Positions 51,145 through 61,002 are shown, numbered from the stretch's first letter. The stretch is 63,907 bases of DNA from Fibrobacteria bacterium (GCA_015232855.1 JADFYW010000010.1:1-63907); one strand, 5' to 3'. Program-made: numbers and translations. The notes: generated by a model from the letters alone, not told the origin.

Positions 51145-52752
51145 CTGAGTAACTCACCAAAAATTCTTCTGGTTGATAATGAACCAGCACATATTGAAGC
51201 TCTGGAAGAACTTCTTGCGGAATTTAATGTCAATATCTATAAAGCCGGTTCAGGTAACGAAGCGATTGCCTATACCAAGACTAATGAATTTTCCCTTATC
51301 ATTCTTGATGTACATATGCCACCCCCGGATGGTTTCGAAACAGCTAGCCTTATAAGACTTTTTGGTAAATCAAAACTATCCCCTATTATATTCTTAACAG
51401 GTTCCGCCCTGGAAGAAAATCAGGTCTTTAAAGGGTATGAAGTAGGTGCGGTAGACTATATAATGCGCCCCATCAATAACAATATTTTGAAGAGTAAAGT
51501 ACAGATTTTTCTTGATCTCCATAAGCAAAAAAATCTCATTGAAGGACAGAAAATAGAGCTTGAACAGGCCCTAACACTTCAAAAAGAAATCTCAGGCAAA
51601 CTGGAAACAGCCCAACGAGAATCTGAAGAAGCAAATAAATATAAAACTTCATTTCTGGCCAATATGAGTCATGAAATCCGAACTCCCCTTAATGCCATTA
51701 TTGGTTTTTGCCAGGTACTCAAACGTGAAGTATCTGAAGACCTGGTTCCGCCGAAATTTATCGAATACCTTGAACATATATGCACGGGCAGTCAGATTTT
51801 AAATGACTTAATCAACAATATCCTGGACTTATCCAAAATCGAGGCAGGAGAAATGGAAGTCGCAGAAGTGACGGTAAACCTTAAAAATCTTGTCGATAAC
51901 ATTAAACATTTGAACAGTTCAAAAGCTTCGGAAAAGAATCTAAAGCTTACTATCCACTATGATGCAACTTTACCTGAATTTGTAAAAATAGACCGGCCTA
52001 AACTGAATCAAATTCTCATGAACCTTGTATCAAATGCCATAAAATTTACCGACGATGGAAAGTCCATTACTTTAGATGCTCACACTCATAAAAATGGGGT
52101 GTTATTTAAAGTGAAAGATGAAGGTATTGGCATTGCCCCCGAAAACCAGAAACATATTTTTAAGGCATTTAAACAGGCAGGTAATGAAATTACCGATCGT
52201 TACGGAGGAACCGGTCTGGGGCTTGCAATAACCAGGCACATGGTTAAACTGTTACAAGGAGAGCTCGATCTGGACAGTGCACCAGGAAAGGGTAGTACGT
52301 TTTCAGTATATATGCCTCTCAAATCAGTTGAGGTAAATCCTGAGACACCAGGTTCATCATCACAGAAACCCAAGACAAAGAATCGCAAGCCTGTGATTCT
52401 CGTAGCTGAGGATGAACGGTTAAATCAGATGTTGATTAAATCCATGTTCCTGCAAATGGATCACGAAATCCATATTGCGGGAGATGGTGAAGATTGTATT
52501 GCCCAGGCAAACAAAATAAAGCCGGATATTATCTTTATGGACATGAATATGCCTAAATTAAATGGAATACCGGCAACAAAGATTCTCAGAAAAAACCCCG
52601 AATTTCAGCACACCCCTATTATCGCCCTCTCCGCTGATGCATTCATAGAACAACAACAGGCGGCACTCAAAGCAGGTATTACAGCATATCTTACAAAACC
52701 CATAGATATGGATAAATTAGAAACGGTACTAAACGAAAACATTTTTCTTTAA
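51145..52752 (+). CDS. REC-HisKA-HATPase-REC hybrid kinase, probable CTG start
   Basis: About 535 residues. Receiver 1 (about 5-120; phospho-Asp in LIILDVHMPP), coiled coil (about 125-170), HisKA with FLANMSHEIRTPLNAIIGF, HATPase_c (MNLVSNAIKF, DEGIGIA, GTGLGLAI) and receiver 2 (about 425-535; IIFMDMNMPKLNG, YLTKPID). It is a typical phosphorelay hub with no output domain. GAGAGG (51133-51138) stands 6 bp before an in-frame CTG at 51145, from which the protein would begin SNSPKILLVDNEP. The only other choice, TTG at 51097, overlaps the previous gene and has no Shine-Dalgarno sequence. Confidence 0.88.
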   Translation: MSNSPKILLVDNEPAHIEALEELLAEFNVNIYKAGSGNEAIAYTKTNEFSLIILDVHMPPPDGFETASLIRLFGKSKLSPIIFLTGSALEENQVFKGYEVGAVDYIMRPINNNILKSKVQIFLDLHKQKNLIEGQKIELEQALTLQKEISGKLETAQRESEEANKYKTSFLANMSHEIRTPLNAIIGFCQVLKREVSEDLVPPKFIEYLEHICTGSQILNDLINNILDLSKIEAGEMEVAEVTVNLKNLVDNIKHLNSSKASEKNLKLTIHYDATLPEFVKIDRPKLNQILMNLVSNAIKFTDDGKSITLDAHTHKNGVLFKVKDEGIGIAPENQKHIFKAFKQAGNEITDRYGGTGLGLAITRHMVKLLQGELDLDSAPGKGSTFSVYMPLKSVEVNPETPGSSSQKPKTKNRKPVILVAEDERLNQMLIKSMFLQMDHEIHIAGDGEDCIAQANKIKPDIIFMDMNMPKLNGIPATKILRKNPEFQHTPIIALSADAFIEQQQAALKAGITAYLTKPIDMDKLETVLNENIFL

Positions 52753-52961
52753 GTAAAGGCTTCGTTATATAAAATAGACTTATACTTGATACCGGAGTAG
52801 CATATAACATTGGTTATTTCACTTAGTACCAAAAACACCCTAATAATTTTATTGATTTCGCCATGTATTATCCTTTTGTTTAACCATTGACTTATTGTTA
52901 TACCTAAGATAGAGGTTTGTAAAAAATTTGCTTGGCAAATGAAAAAGGAGTGTCAATAAGC

Positions 52962-52979
52962 GTTTCATAGTTATGCAAC
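52962..52979. promoter_or_regulatory. 18-bp palindrome operator, site 3
   Basis: GTTTCATAGTTATGCAAC, one arm mismatch from a palindrome. It lies between two convergent gene ends (52752 and 53146) and not before a recognised start. It may serve an unannotated transcript or be a relic. The rest of 52753-53145 shows no gene. Confidence 0.6.
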
Positions 52980-53145
52980 ATCTGGAGCCAAGTCATTTCG
53001 GGATGACTATTTTTAGCTTTTATGACGACTTATCATACTATGCTGTTGAGTTCTCGATACAATCTTCTTCGTCCCGTAAAAGGGTCTAAGAAGATTTACT
53101 CGAACTGACGTATTAAGTTGTGATTTATTGACTAAAAGAGATAAA

Positions 53146-56091
53146 CTATTTAATAATAGCAAACCTCTTAGATACCGGTTTAATACTCCGATATTCAGTA
53201 TTACCAAATACAGAAACATAGAGCCCGGGTTTAAATTCACCCCGTACCATATCAGTAGAAGACATCTCTGGTTTATAGCCGGAAACCGGAAACTGTTTTA
53301 CCAGTTGACCATTGATGTTATAGACTGTCATAACATTATAAGCAGCACCGGTGATAACGCCTTCAGTCATAATATTTTGTTCAACAGCGACTACCTGCCC
53401 ATACTCAAGTAAGACCTGGTCAGATTTTTGATTCATATAACTAAGCTTATGCCAATCTTCCGAGCGAGCCACACGGGAAGTTTTAAGTTCATCTATACCC
53501 CCATACCAGCGTCTTCCACTGGGGAAAACACCAACCAGAGCATATTGATCATTTGGTCCCACTGTGGTTATGGTTGTTGTAGAAGAATCACCATAGTCCA
53601 GATTAATATATGAGTTAAGTTTTGAACCGTCCCAGGTAAGTGTTACATATTGCCAGACACCCTGTTGCAGATCAGGAGTCTGTATTCCTTCATACACTCC
53701 GGCACTTTTAGAGATATTCATAGCTAAGTTATTTGCACCATTCATACCATATATCCAGGGAGTTCTGTTTGCTGAAGTACCTCGTGCAAATATAGCGGGA
53801 TAGTCGGTAAACGGAAGTAGCCCCGGATTACACCAGAAGCTTACTGATAGGCCGGTAACACCGTCAAGAGAATTGGTAGATCCCATATTAATGTATTCAG
53901 TACTGGCATCCATACTACCATCAAACCACTGCCCACGGCCTGCAGCCGAAGCGGTGTCAGAAGCGGCAGTCATCCCTGCACCACCGGTTCCATTTTCAGC
54001 AGTATACGTAGCATCGTTATAACCGTTAGCACCACTGTTACCCTCTTCATCAAGGTGCCAGACGTTCACAAAGCCATTTGCGGTATCAAAAACGGTGTTG
54101 CCATCGCTTTTACTCTTTACACCTGTTTTACCCCAATACATGGTAAAATACTGGGTATCATTATTCCCCAGCACCGAATCAACCAGCACCCAGACATCAG
54201 CGTGTTTTGCAGTTGCGTCCCACCAGGCAATTTCATGAGGAAAAACTTTATCATTTGTCCCTAAAAACCGTAGGTCTTCACCATTATCACCTGCCTGTGC
54301 AAAATCAAAATTGGATTCCCGAAGCTTTAGCAATACAGGGAATATTTTAACCGTTCCTGAAACATTTGCCCCTGAAACAGTGGTATTAAGCACAACATTT
54401 TTCGAGTAGGCCCAGGATGTATAAATGCCATTTTCCTCTACTTCCAGAATAAATTCTACTTCCGTCACGTTACCTTCATTATCTTCTGCCTTTACGAGAA
54501 CGGTATAACTGTTTTTTGTATTGAAATCCACGGCATTAGCAGATATCAGTTTATCATCACTTATAGTAAAATCAGCATTATCAACCTTTCCCGCTGGCAG
54601 CGAAAAGGTAATACTGTCGCCCCGTGCGTTTTCAAGCGCCAGGGTACCAACTTCATTTCCACCTTGCCCGGCATTTGGCAATACCTGGTTTGATAAAGTA
54701 ATAAAGGGAGCAAACTCAGGTTTGCCGAATTTAACCGCATACAGTTCTGCGTTTTTCATATATACTTTCAACTTAATAGGAGTACCGGCCAAGGCAGAGA
54801 TATCTTTCCCACCGGTCCAGCTTACCATATGCTCCACATTGTCTTTTGTAATAGGGTTGCAATCAGCCTTTGCGTATCCGCTTATTACCGCACCATTTGC
54901 ATCCTGAAGTTCAACCTGAATACTTCCACTGTTTGAAGCATCCGCGTTTAACAAGAGATTTTTACCCGTAAAGGTTAGAGCCGGACTCACAAAACTTCCT
55001 TCTGTAGCTCCTGCATCGACAGAATAGAATCCATCCAGTCGCCATTTCGCCAGGCCGATCTGCGATGTTCTCGTTTGTGGCTGGGCGTGAGTTCCGTCCC
55101 AACCAGTATAGTAAAGCCAGATTTCTTTCCCAACTATCATGGGAGAGGAGGCTGTCATGACCATTCCATCATCCCAGCTACCGTTCGCCCCCCGGGGAAG
55201 TATCGGATCATGGGAAGGATGTGACCACTGGGCCATAATTTGCCTTTTAAATAAAAGATCAACTTCGATATAGCCGTCTTCACCGCCTCCATCAAGCTGA
55301 GCGGTAATGAGAAAAAGCCAGTTAAATCCGATATATACACCTTCATAGGGCCACATGCCTATACCGTAGCTGGCGGCCTTTACATAGCCTGCTGCATCAG
55401 TCGCATCAAAGAGATAATCATTGCGAATGGTACTGGAAAATGTCGAAAGATTTGTACTGGAATATGAGTATGATTTTCGTGGATTAAAAACATCTCCATC
55501 CTTTCTGGTACCTTTAGCAGTAATCATATATTCCTGTTTGACAGAATCGTAAGCCATGGTTCCCACATCCCCCAGTATTGTGCCAATAGTACCATGCAGA
55601 GACCAACTTAAACCGTCCGGAGAAGAGTAGGCGCATTTTGATTTGGTACCGCCACAGCCCCCCCAACCCATATACCGTTTGTCGGGGGGATTGTTGTTGT
55701 TTCTGATAACGGAAGTCATACCTGATGCTTTTTTGCGACCCGTCCAGGTGATACCATCGGTTGATTCTATATAGCCTGCGCCACCGCTGTTACCGGCATC
55801 TGTACAAATTAAAGTAGTGTACCACATACGGAATTTCCCATCCTCAGGCAAAACTGACCACACCCATACTGTCGGACACTTGCTTCCCACTCCTTCCCAG
55901 TCATTTATTGGGGAAATCAACGGACCGACCTTTGTGGGGGTATGTTGAGTTTGGGTGAGGTTAGCGGATGACTCAACCATATAACCATCAATAAACAGCT
56001 GTTTTTGGGATTTTATGTCCAGTGGGGCAGCTAAAACAAATGCTGGTGTAACTAACCAAATAATCAGGAATGTGTTTATCAATAACTTCAT
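53146..56091 (-). CDS. Secreted GH43/32-like propeller protein with DUF2341 and LamG domains
   Basis: 981 residues. The signal peptide MKLLINTFLIIWLVTPAFVLA is followed by a five-bladed-propeller-like region (about 25-350; GKFRMWYTTLICTD, SPMIVGKEIWLYYTGWDG) resembling GH32/43/68-type folds, a beta-sandwich, a cadherin-like segment (about 470-555), DUF2341 (about 565-660; DLRFLGTNDKVFPHEIAWWD), LamG (about 680-880) and a short C-terminal sorting-type tail. It probably acts on polysaccharide outside the cell; substrate unknown. Operator site 4 lies 147 bp upstream. Confidence 0.75.
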   Translation of the reverse strand: MKLLINTFLIIWLVTPAFVLAAPLDIKSQKQLFIDGYMVESSANLTQTQHTPTKVGPLISPINDWEGVGSKCPTVWVWSVLPEDGKFRMWYTTLICTDAGNSGGAGYIESTDGITWTGRKKASGMTSVIRNNNNPPDKRYMGWGGCGGTKSKCAYSSPDGLSWSLHGTIGTILGDVGTMAYDSVKQEYMITAKGTRKDGDVFNPRKSYSYSSTNLSTFSSTIRNDYLFDATDAAGYVKAASYGIGMWPYEGVYIGFNWLFLITAQLDGGGEDGYIEVDLLFKRQIMAQWSHPSHDPILPRGANGSWDDGMVMTASSPMIVGKEIWLYYTGWDGTHAQPQTRTSQIGLAKWRLDGFYSVDAGATEGSFVSPALTFTGKNLLLNADASNSGSIQVELQDANGAVISGYAKADCNPITKDNVEHMVSWTGGKDISALAGTPIKLKVYMKNAELYAVKFGKPEFAPFITLSNQVLPNAGQGGNEVGTLALENARGDSITFSLPAGKVDNADFTISDDKLISANAVDFNTKNSYTVLVKAEDNEGNVTEVEFILEVEENGIYTSWAYSKNVVLNTTVSGANVSGTVKIFPVLLKLRESNFDFAQAGDNGEDLRFLGTNDKVFPHEIAWWDATAKHADVWVLVDSVLGNNDTQYFTMYWGKTGVKSKSDGNTVFDTANGFVNVWHLDEEGNSGANGYNDATYTAENGTGGAGMTAASDTASAAGRGQWFDGSMDASTEYINMGSTNSLDGVTGLSVSFWCNPGLLPFTDYPAIFARGTSANRTPWIYGMNGANNLAMNISKSAGVYEGIQTPDLQQGVWQYVTLTWDGSKLNSYINLDYGDSSTTTITTVGPNDQYALVGVFPSGRRWYGGIDELKTSRVARSEDWHKLSYMNQKSDQVLLEYGQVVAVEQNIMTEGVITGAAYNVMTVYNINGQLVKQFPVSGYKPEMSSTDMVRGEFKPGLYVSVFGNTEYRSIKPVSKRFAIIK

Positions 56092-56237
56092 GTTGGCCCC
56101 TTTGTATAATTCGTGATGGCTATTACAGCAATACTTCTATTTGCTCAAACTGTTTCATTAAACAGATTCGTTTTAGGTATAAGATATGGTGAGACAGAGG
56201 AAACCGCTTGTAAATATATCTTTACAGGGAAAATACC

Positions 56238-56255
56238 GTTTCATACTTATGCAAC
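56238..56255. promoter_or_regulatory. 18-bp palindrome operator, site 4
   Basis: GTTTCATACTTATGCAAC, 147 bp upstream of the 981-residue secreted protein. It differs from site 3 at one central base. Confidence 0.68.
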
Positions 56256-56364
56256 ACTTTGTTTTATAGAATCAGGTATTTACTTCATTATCCCACAGTA
56301 CTGCATATTTTTCAAGAATTTTATCTACAACATGAGCGGGGGCAAACTAGCATAAAGAGGAAAG

Positions 56365-56379
56365 TCCCCTCATCGGGGA
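56365..56379 (-). terminator. Possible terminator after BLUF-EAL gene
   Basis: TCCCC-TCATC-GGGGA hairpin, followed on the minus strand by CTTTCCTCTTT. It lies 26 bp past the stop of the minus-strand BLUF-EAL gene. The stem is short. Confidence 0.4.
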
Positions 56380-56404
56380 ATCGTTTACCCTAATTTTTTA
56401 ATAT

Positions 56405-57625
56405 TTATACAGGCGCAGTAAAAGCGTTTTCAAGTTTTTCAAAGGAGGGACGTGCGAATAAATACCCCTGAAAAAGTTCTATTCCTTCATCCCGAAGCCA
56501 TCGATACTCTGCTTCTGTTTCTACGCCTTCTGCGATGATGTCTATTCCCAAATCAGCACAGGTACGGATAATTCCTCTGATAATCGCTTGTCTCGGTCCT
56601 TTTTTGTCGACATCCCGAATCAGTTGAAGATCTAGTTTTAATAGTTCGGGTTGGAATTCTGCCAGCAGATTCATTCCCGCATATCCGGATCCAAAATCAT
56701 CAATGGCAAACCGGAGACCTGAACTCCGGTATTCTCTTAATATTCCCGAAAAAGTATCCAGAGACTCTATTAGCTCACTTTCCAGTATCTCAAGAATAAT
56801 CTGACGGGGGTTTATATTCAGTTCCTGAGCGTAATGAAGAATTTTTTCGATAGCTTCTGGTGAAGAAGAAAATACAGTCGGCATAATGTTTATGTTTAAA
56901 TGACAACACAGTCCATTGCTTGCAGCCAGGTACATGGCAAACAAGTGGCTTTGCTCATAAAAAGACTGAAGTTGTGATGGTAGTAATCTGTCAAGTACTT
57001 CATGGGCGATTCCATTCTCCGTAGTTCGTAACAGTGCTTCATAAGAATAGATACTTTGGTCATTTATACTTACAATCGGCTGAAATGCATAGGAAAAATC
57101 GGGAATAGTTACTGATTTATCAGCAATAGCTTTTTCAAAGAAATCATTATTTCTATAGGTACAAAAACCAATTGTAGTGGGAGTATTCCCTTTAATCTTT
57201 GTTCTCCAACTGCCGGATCTGAATGCTTTTAAGAGCTTTTTTACTCTTTCTTCACCAAAAGTTAAGGACGATTCATCCCTGTTAAAAAAATCTGATGCTC
57301 CAACAATTTCCTTAATTTCATTTTCACTGAGATCCGCGTGACCCATGGTCCAGTCACCAAAACAACGCTCAGCTATGGGTTCCCTGGTAATAACGGTAAT
57401 ATTATTATGACGGGTATCTCGCTGTATAATGTCCATCACCCGTTCAACAGCCTCTGGTTTACCCTCCAACACTTGAAAGAAACTGCCCTTTGCATAGAGC
57501 AGCATGCCGGTGACATCCCTCCTGGCATTACGGCGCCTGGCAATATTTAAAAGCTCATGCACTTTTTCCGGAGAAAAATCACCTGTTGCAACACTAGCAT
57601 ATACCAGTTGAATAAGTCTTGCCAT
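56405..57625 (-). CDS. BLUF-EAL blue-light-regulated c-di-GMP phosphodiesterase
   Basis: 406 residues. The BLUF domain (1-95) has the flavin-contact residues Tyr9 (LIQLVYAS), Asn33 (RRRNARRDVTGMLLY), Gln51 (FFQVLEG) and Trp92/Met94 (FGDWTMG). The EAL domain (about 165-405) has YEALLR (EAL), NINIMP, EILES, IDDFGSGYAG, LLKLDLQLI and AEGVETEAE, i.e. all residues expected for an active phosphodiesterase. The architecture is like BlrP1 and BluF/YcgF. It should change c-di-GMP levels in blue light. It is on the strand opposite the B12 photosensor operon, 3.7 kb away. Confidence 0.94.
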   Translation of the reverse strand: MARLIQLVYASVATGDFSPEKVHELLNIARRRNARRDVTGMLLYAKGSFFQVLEGKPEAVERVMDIIQRDTRHNNITVITREPIAERCFGDWTMGHADLSENEIKEIVGASDFFNRDESSLTFGEERVKKLLKAFRSGSWRTKIKGNTPTTIGFCTYRNNDFFEKAIADKSVTIPDFSYAFQPIVSINDQSIYSYEALLRTTENGIAHEVLDRLLPSQLQSFYEQSHLFAMYLAASNGLCCHLNINIMPTVFSSSPEAIEKILHYAQELNINPRQIILEILESELIESLDTFSGILREYRSSGLRFAIDDFGSGYAGMNLLAEFQPELLKLDLQLIRDVDKKGPRQAIIRGIIRTCADLGIDIIAEGVETEAEYRWLRDEGIELFQGYLFARPSFEKLENAFTAPV

Positions 57626-57717
57626 CCTCTATTCCAATTATGGTTTAAGCACCCAAATCCAGTTCAAAAAAAACCTAAACTGTTACTGAATAGTAATTTA
57701 ATAAAATTTTGGAAAAT

Positions 57718-59286
57718 CTAAAGCTCCTGACTTTTGTCATTATACTGTTCCCAAACAAAGTCAGAAATATTCTTACTTTCGCTGTCAAAGCTAATACCGA
57801 CCAGGTATATATCCATACCCTCATCCTGATATTTTTCAAAGTACCTTTTTTCTTTAATCTGCTTAATCGCACTATCAGGTGAATCCACCTTAAACTCAAT
57901 TATCCAGGTACTGTTTGGGGCCTTGATGGTTAAATCAATACGTCCGCGATTAGTGGTGTCTTCCGCAACCACATCAAAACCAAGGCTGGCGAGGAAGGTA
58001 AAGACCACAGAAGAATAATATCCTTCATAGTTGGCAATAAGGTTATTCGTGTAATTGTTATAGGGGATGGAAGCGAAAAGGGATGTTAAGGTAACTTTGA
58101 ATTTCTCAAAGTCATTTTCAAGCAAGCTTTCCAGTATCGCGGTCTCTTTATGACCTTTATCGCCATTTAAATCTATTAGGTAATCAAAGAACAGGGTGTT
58201 CAATGAATTTAAAATTTCAAGATTAGGGACCTTCATTTTGTATCTGATTTTACCTGCAAAATCCAATTTTTTATCAAAGGTTAAATACCCCGTCTGCCAG
58301 AGAAGTGCTACAATGTCTATTTTATCTACATCAAAACAATCAAGCGTTTCCTGGCCCACTTTGATATTTTCCAGGTCCGGCAGATAATAATTTTGCTCTT
58401 TTAATTTTTCTATTAAAAAGCTCGGGTTACCGGTACCCCACCAGTAATTTTGGAATTCACAATCGTTGGATAAAAACAAAAGAATATCAAAAGGATTATA
58501 TATGGGATCTCCAAAATAGTTGTACCCGTTATACCACTTTTTTACTTTTTCAAGGTCCACTCCTTTTAGGCGTTCCCCAAAGACGTCTTTTAAATTTTTA
58601 TGAGTATAACCTGTTATCGTTGCATAATCTTTTTTAAGTGTAATATCCTCAAGATTATTGAGTCCGCTAAAGAGGTTCATTTTGGAGAATTTACTGACGC
58701 CAGTGATAAAGACAAAGCGAATATATCGGTCACTGTCTTTGATAGCGGAATAGAAATTTTTGAGCATATCTCTGGCTATAAGTGCTTGCTCTTTATTGGA
58801 AATATTATCAAGGACGGGTTTATCGTATTCGTCTATGAGGACAACTACTTTTTGCTTATACTTTTTATAAGTATGCTTTAGCAATGTGCCAAAAATATCA
58901 TCCCTTACAGTTGGAGACTCTATATCCAAATCCAGAGAGAGTTCTTCCGCATTATTAATGATAATGGAACGAATTTTGCTTTTTATTCCCTCTTCATTTT
59001 TAAAATCTCCGCTACCGAAACTTATCCGTATTACCGGGTATTTTTGTTTCCAATCCCACTTATCATAAACAGCCAAACCTTCAAACAGTTCCTTATTCCC
59101 TTGAAAAATTTCTGCCAGGGTATCTAAAAAAAGGCTTTTGCCAAAGCGTCTGGGCCGGGAAAGAAAATAGTATGAACCATTCTCAATTAAATGATTGGCT
59201 ATATCAGTTTTATCAACATAAGCATAATTTTCATCCGTGTCCCTTATCTTCGAAAATGTCGCAATCCCAATAGGTAGTTTTTTCAT
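57718..59286 (-). CDS. AAA-ATPase-like / DUF1703 PD-(D/E)XK protein
   Basis: 522 residues, full length. The N-terminal AAA-ATPase-like domain starts with KLPIGIATFSKIRDTDENYAYVDKT and has Walker A SRPRRFGKSLFLDTL and Walker B VVVLIDEYDKPVLDN. The C-terminal DUF1703 nuclease-like domain has RIDLTIKAPNSTWIIEFKVD, a D...ExK pattern. The family is very common in gut and other anaerobes and is thought to be mobile; its role is unknown. The unusually high A+T content fits recent acquisition. 59287-59464 shows no gene. Confidence 0.9.
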   Translation of the reverse strand: MKKLPIGIATFSKIRDTDENYAYVDKTDIANHLIENGSYYFLSRPRRFGKSLFLDTLAEIFQGNKELFEGLAVYDKWDWKQKYPVIRISFGSGDFKNEEGIKSKIRSIIINNAEELSLDLDIESPTVRDDIFGTLLKHTYKKYKQKVVVLIDEYDKPVLDNISNKEQALIARDMLKNFYSAIKDSDRYIRFVFITGVSKFSKMNLFSGLNNLEDITLKKDYATITGYTHKNLKDVFGERLKGVDLEKVKKWYNGYNYFGDPIYNPFDILLFLSNDCEFQNYWWGTGNPSFLIEKLKEQNYYLPDLENIKVGQETLDCFDVDKIDIVALLWQTGYLTFDKKLDFAGKIRYKMKVPNLEILNSLNTLFFDYLIDLNGDKGHKETAILESLLENDFEKFKVTLTSLFASIPYNNYTNNLIANYEGYYSSVVFTFLASLGFDVVAEDTTNRGRIDLTIKAPNSTWIIEFKVDSPDSAIKQIKEKRYFEKYQDEGMDIYLVGISFDSESKNISDFVWEQYNDKSQEL

Positions 59287-59464
59287 GTCGTATCTCCGTT
59301 GCCTGAATATACAAAATTTTCGATATGTGAATTACAAAGCAGGCAAATTTTGCATAATTTTGACCAAAACAGCCACTATTTCCCCTATACTCACTATTTA
59401 GAGTGTAAAAACACCTACAAATTGGTGGTAGCAAGCAGTTTTCTGAAATATTTATTTTGTACGT

Positions 59465-60963
59465 TTATTTGTCATTACAGCGGCCAACGGAGGTATCATC
59501 AAAAGAGCATTTCCTGGAAAAATGGTCTCGGCGCAGGTGATAATTGAGCCAGGAAGAAGTGCTCATCAGCTTCCATGAGCGGGGGGCGACACAGGTAGCC
59601 ATAAGTTCCTTGTTACGCCTTTTGGCAGGGTAACGCCTGGCAGCTTTTACCCATACACAATAACGGTCTTTATGCACTTCGCAATACCGGTTAGTACTTC
59701 CGCCACATGGGCCGTTACGCAGGTGCTTGGGGCACTGAGATTCCGGGCAAAAATAACCAACCTGGCCCAGCATACAGTCTCCGCAGGCATTACAATCAAA
59801 TAATAGTTTTTTGCCGGTTCTTCAACCGTGAACATGAATTTCCTTCCAAGCCAAGACGAATCAAGTATTTTGGCCATCCGTTTTAATAAAGGGGCCAAAA
59901 AAGAATTAAAGGAAAAGATAAGGGAGTGAAGAAAATCGTAAATGGTGAAGGCTGCCGCAACCGGCGCGCTCCTGGAGTAGGTCGGTATGGGGTGATTACC
60001 CTGATTAAGGTAATATTTATTACCACCATCGGCCCCAAGTTCCTTGTATATATCTTCCCAATCTTTGCTGTATACTTCCATCTTATCCAGGATAGCGGCC
60101 ACAGTGGAGTATTTTTTGTGAATACCTCCTATGTGGATACCCCCGTATCCCAGACCTTTAATCACTGCTCCAAGCTTCGCGGCTAGTTCTTTTGAATCCT
60201 CTACCGTTTTTACCCGGGAAAAAACCTTTTCATATATATGTGGTTCAATACGGGCTCCCGGGACAGTGTTCCCGGACAGTACTCTTGCCGCACCGGGTGT
60301 GGCGAAATAAAGAGACCCAAGAATGGGAGGGCAATTATCGCGTCCCCTGCAGTATTCAATACATTCTTTAAATTTGTGGACATCAAAACCCAGTTGGGTT
60401 ATTATAAATGAGGCACCGGCGTGAATCTTGTGGTCCAGTTTTCGATATTGAAGAAAACTCTCCTCCTCACTGTATTTGAAAGGAGATACTGCGCAGCCGG
60501 TAAATAAATTGGCCGGGTAGTCATTGCTTCTGGCTTTTTTATTGAGCTTCCTCAACATACAGAGCAGGGAAACGCTGTCAAGATCAAACACAGGTGCCGC
60601 CAGACCGCTGAACCCCTGATCGGTATAATCTCCACTTAAAGCCAATATATTGTGAATTCCCAGATACATAAGTTGCATGGCCCGGCTCTCTAAGCCAGTG
60701 CGGTTAGCGTCCCGGCAGGCCATATGTACTATAACGTCCATATCCATTTCGGTAATAGTATGCCCAAGAGCCTCGGGCAGCAGAGCGGGGTTTCCGCCCG
60801 GGTTGTCCGTAATACTCACAGCGTTGATCCGGCCATCAGCTGCACAATCCTTAACCATACCCACGGTATGTTCGAGCGATTTGCTTTTCACCAGGTTACC
60901 TGGAACAAGTTCCAAAGTTAGGGTGAAGCCCTCTCTGTCATTTATGGCAGTCCTGAAGTCCAT
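59465..60963 (-). CDS. metF: Methylenetetrahydrofolate reductase MetF fused to MetV-type domain, with -1 frameshift
   Basis: About 499 residues if a -1 shift is made at 59806-59812. MetF part (about 1-295): LTLELVPGNLVKSKSLEH, SITDNPGGNPA, NILALSGDYTDQG. MetV-type part (about 310-500): zinc/Fe-S Cys motifs CNACGDCMLGQVGYFCPESQC and RNGPCGGS...RYCEVHPDRYCVW-like. The zero frame ends at 59647 after leaving the Cys motif. The -1 frame carries the whole Cys region to 59465. The shift is exactly at GCA-AAA-AAC, a slippery heptamer A-AAA-AAC. Without shifting, the product would be a 438-residue protein lacking the cysteine region. Confidence 0.8.
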
Positions 60964-61002
60964 TGCTATTTAAAGTAAATAAATAAAATCTAAATATGGA
61001 CA

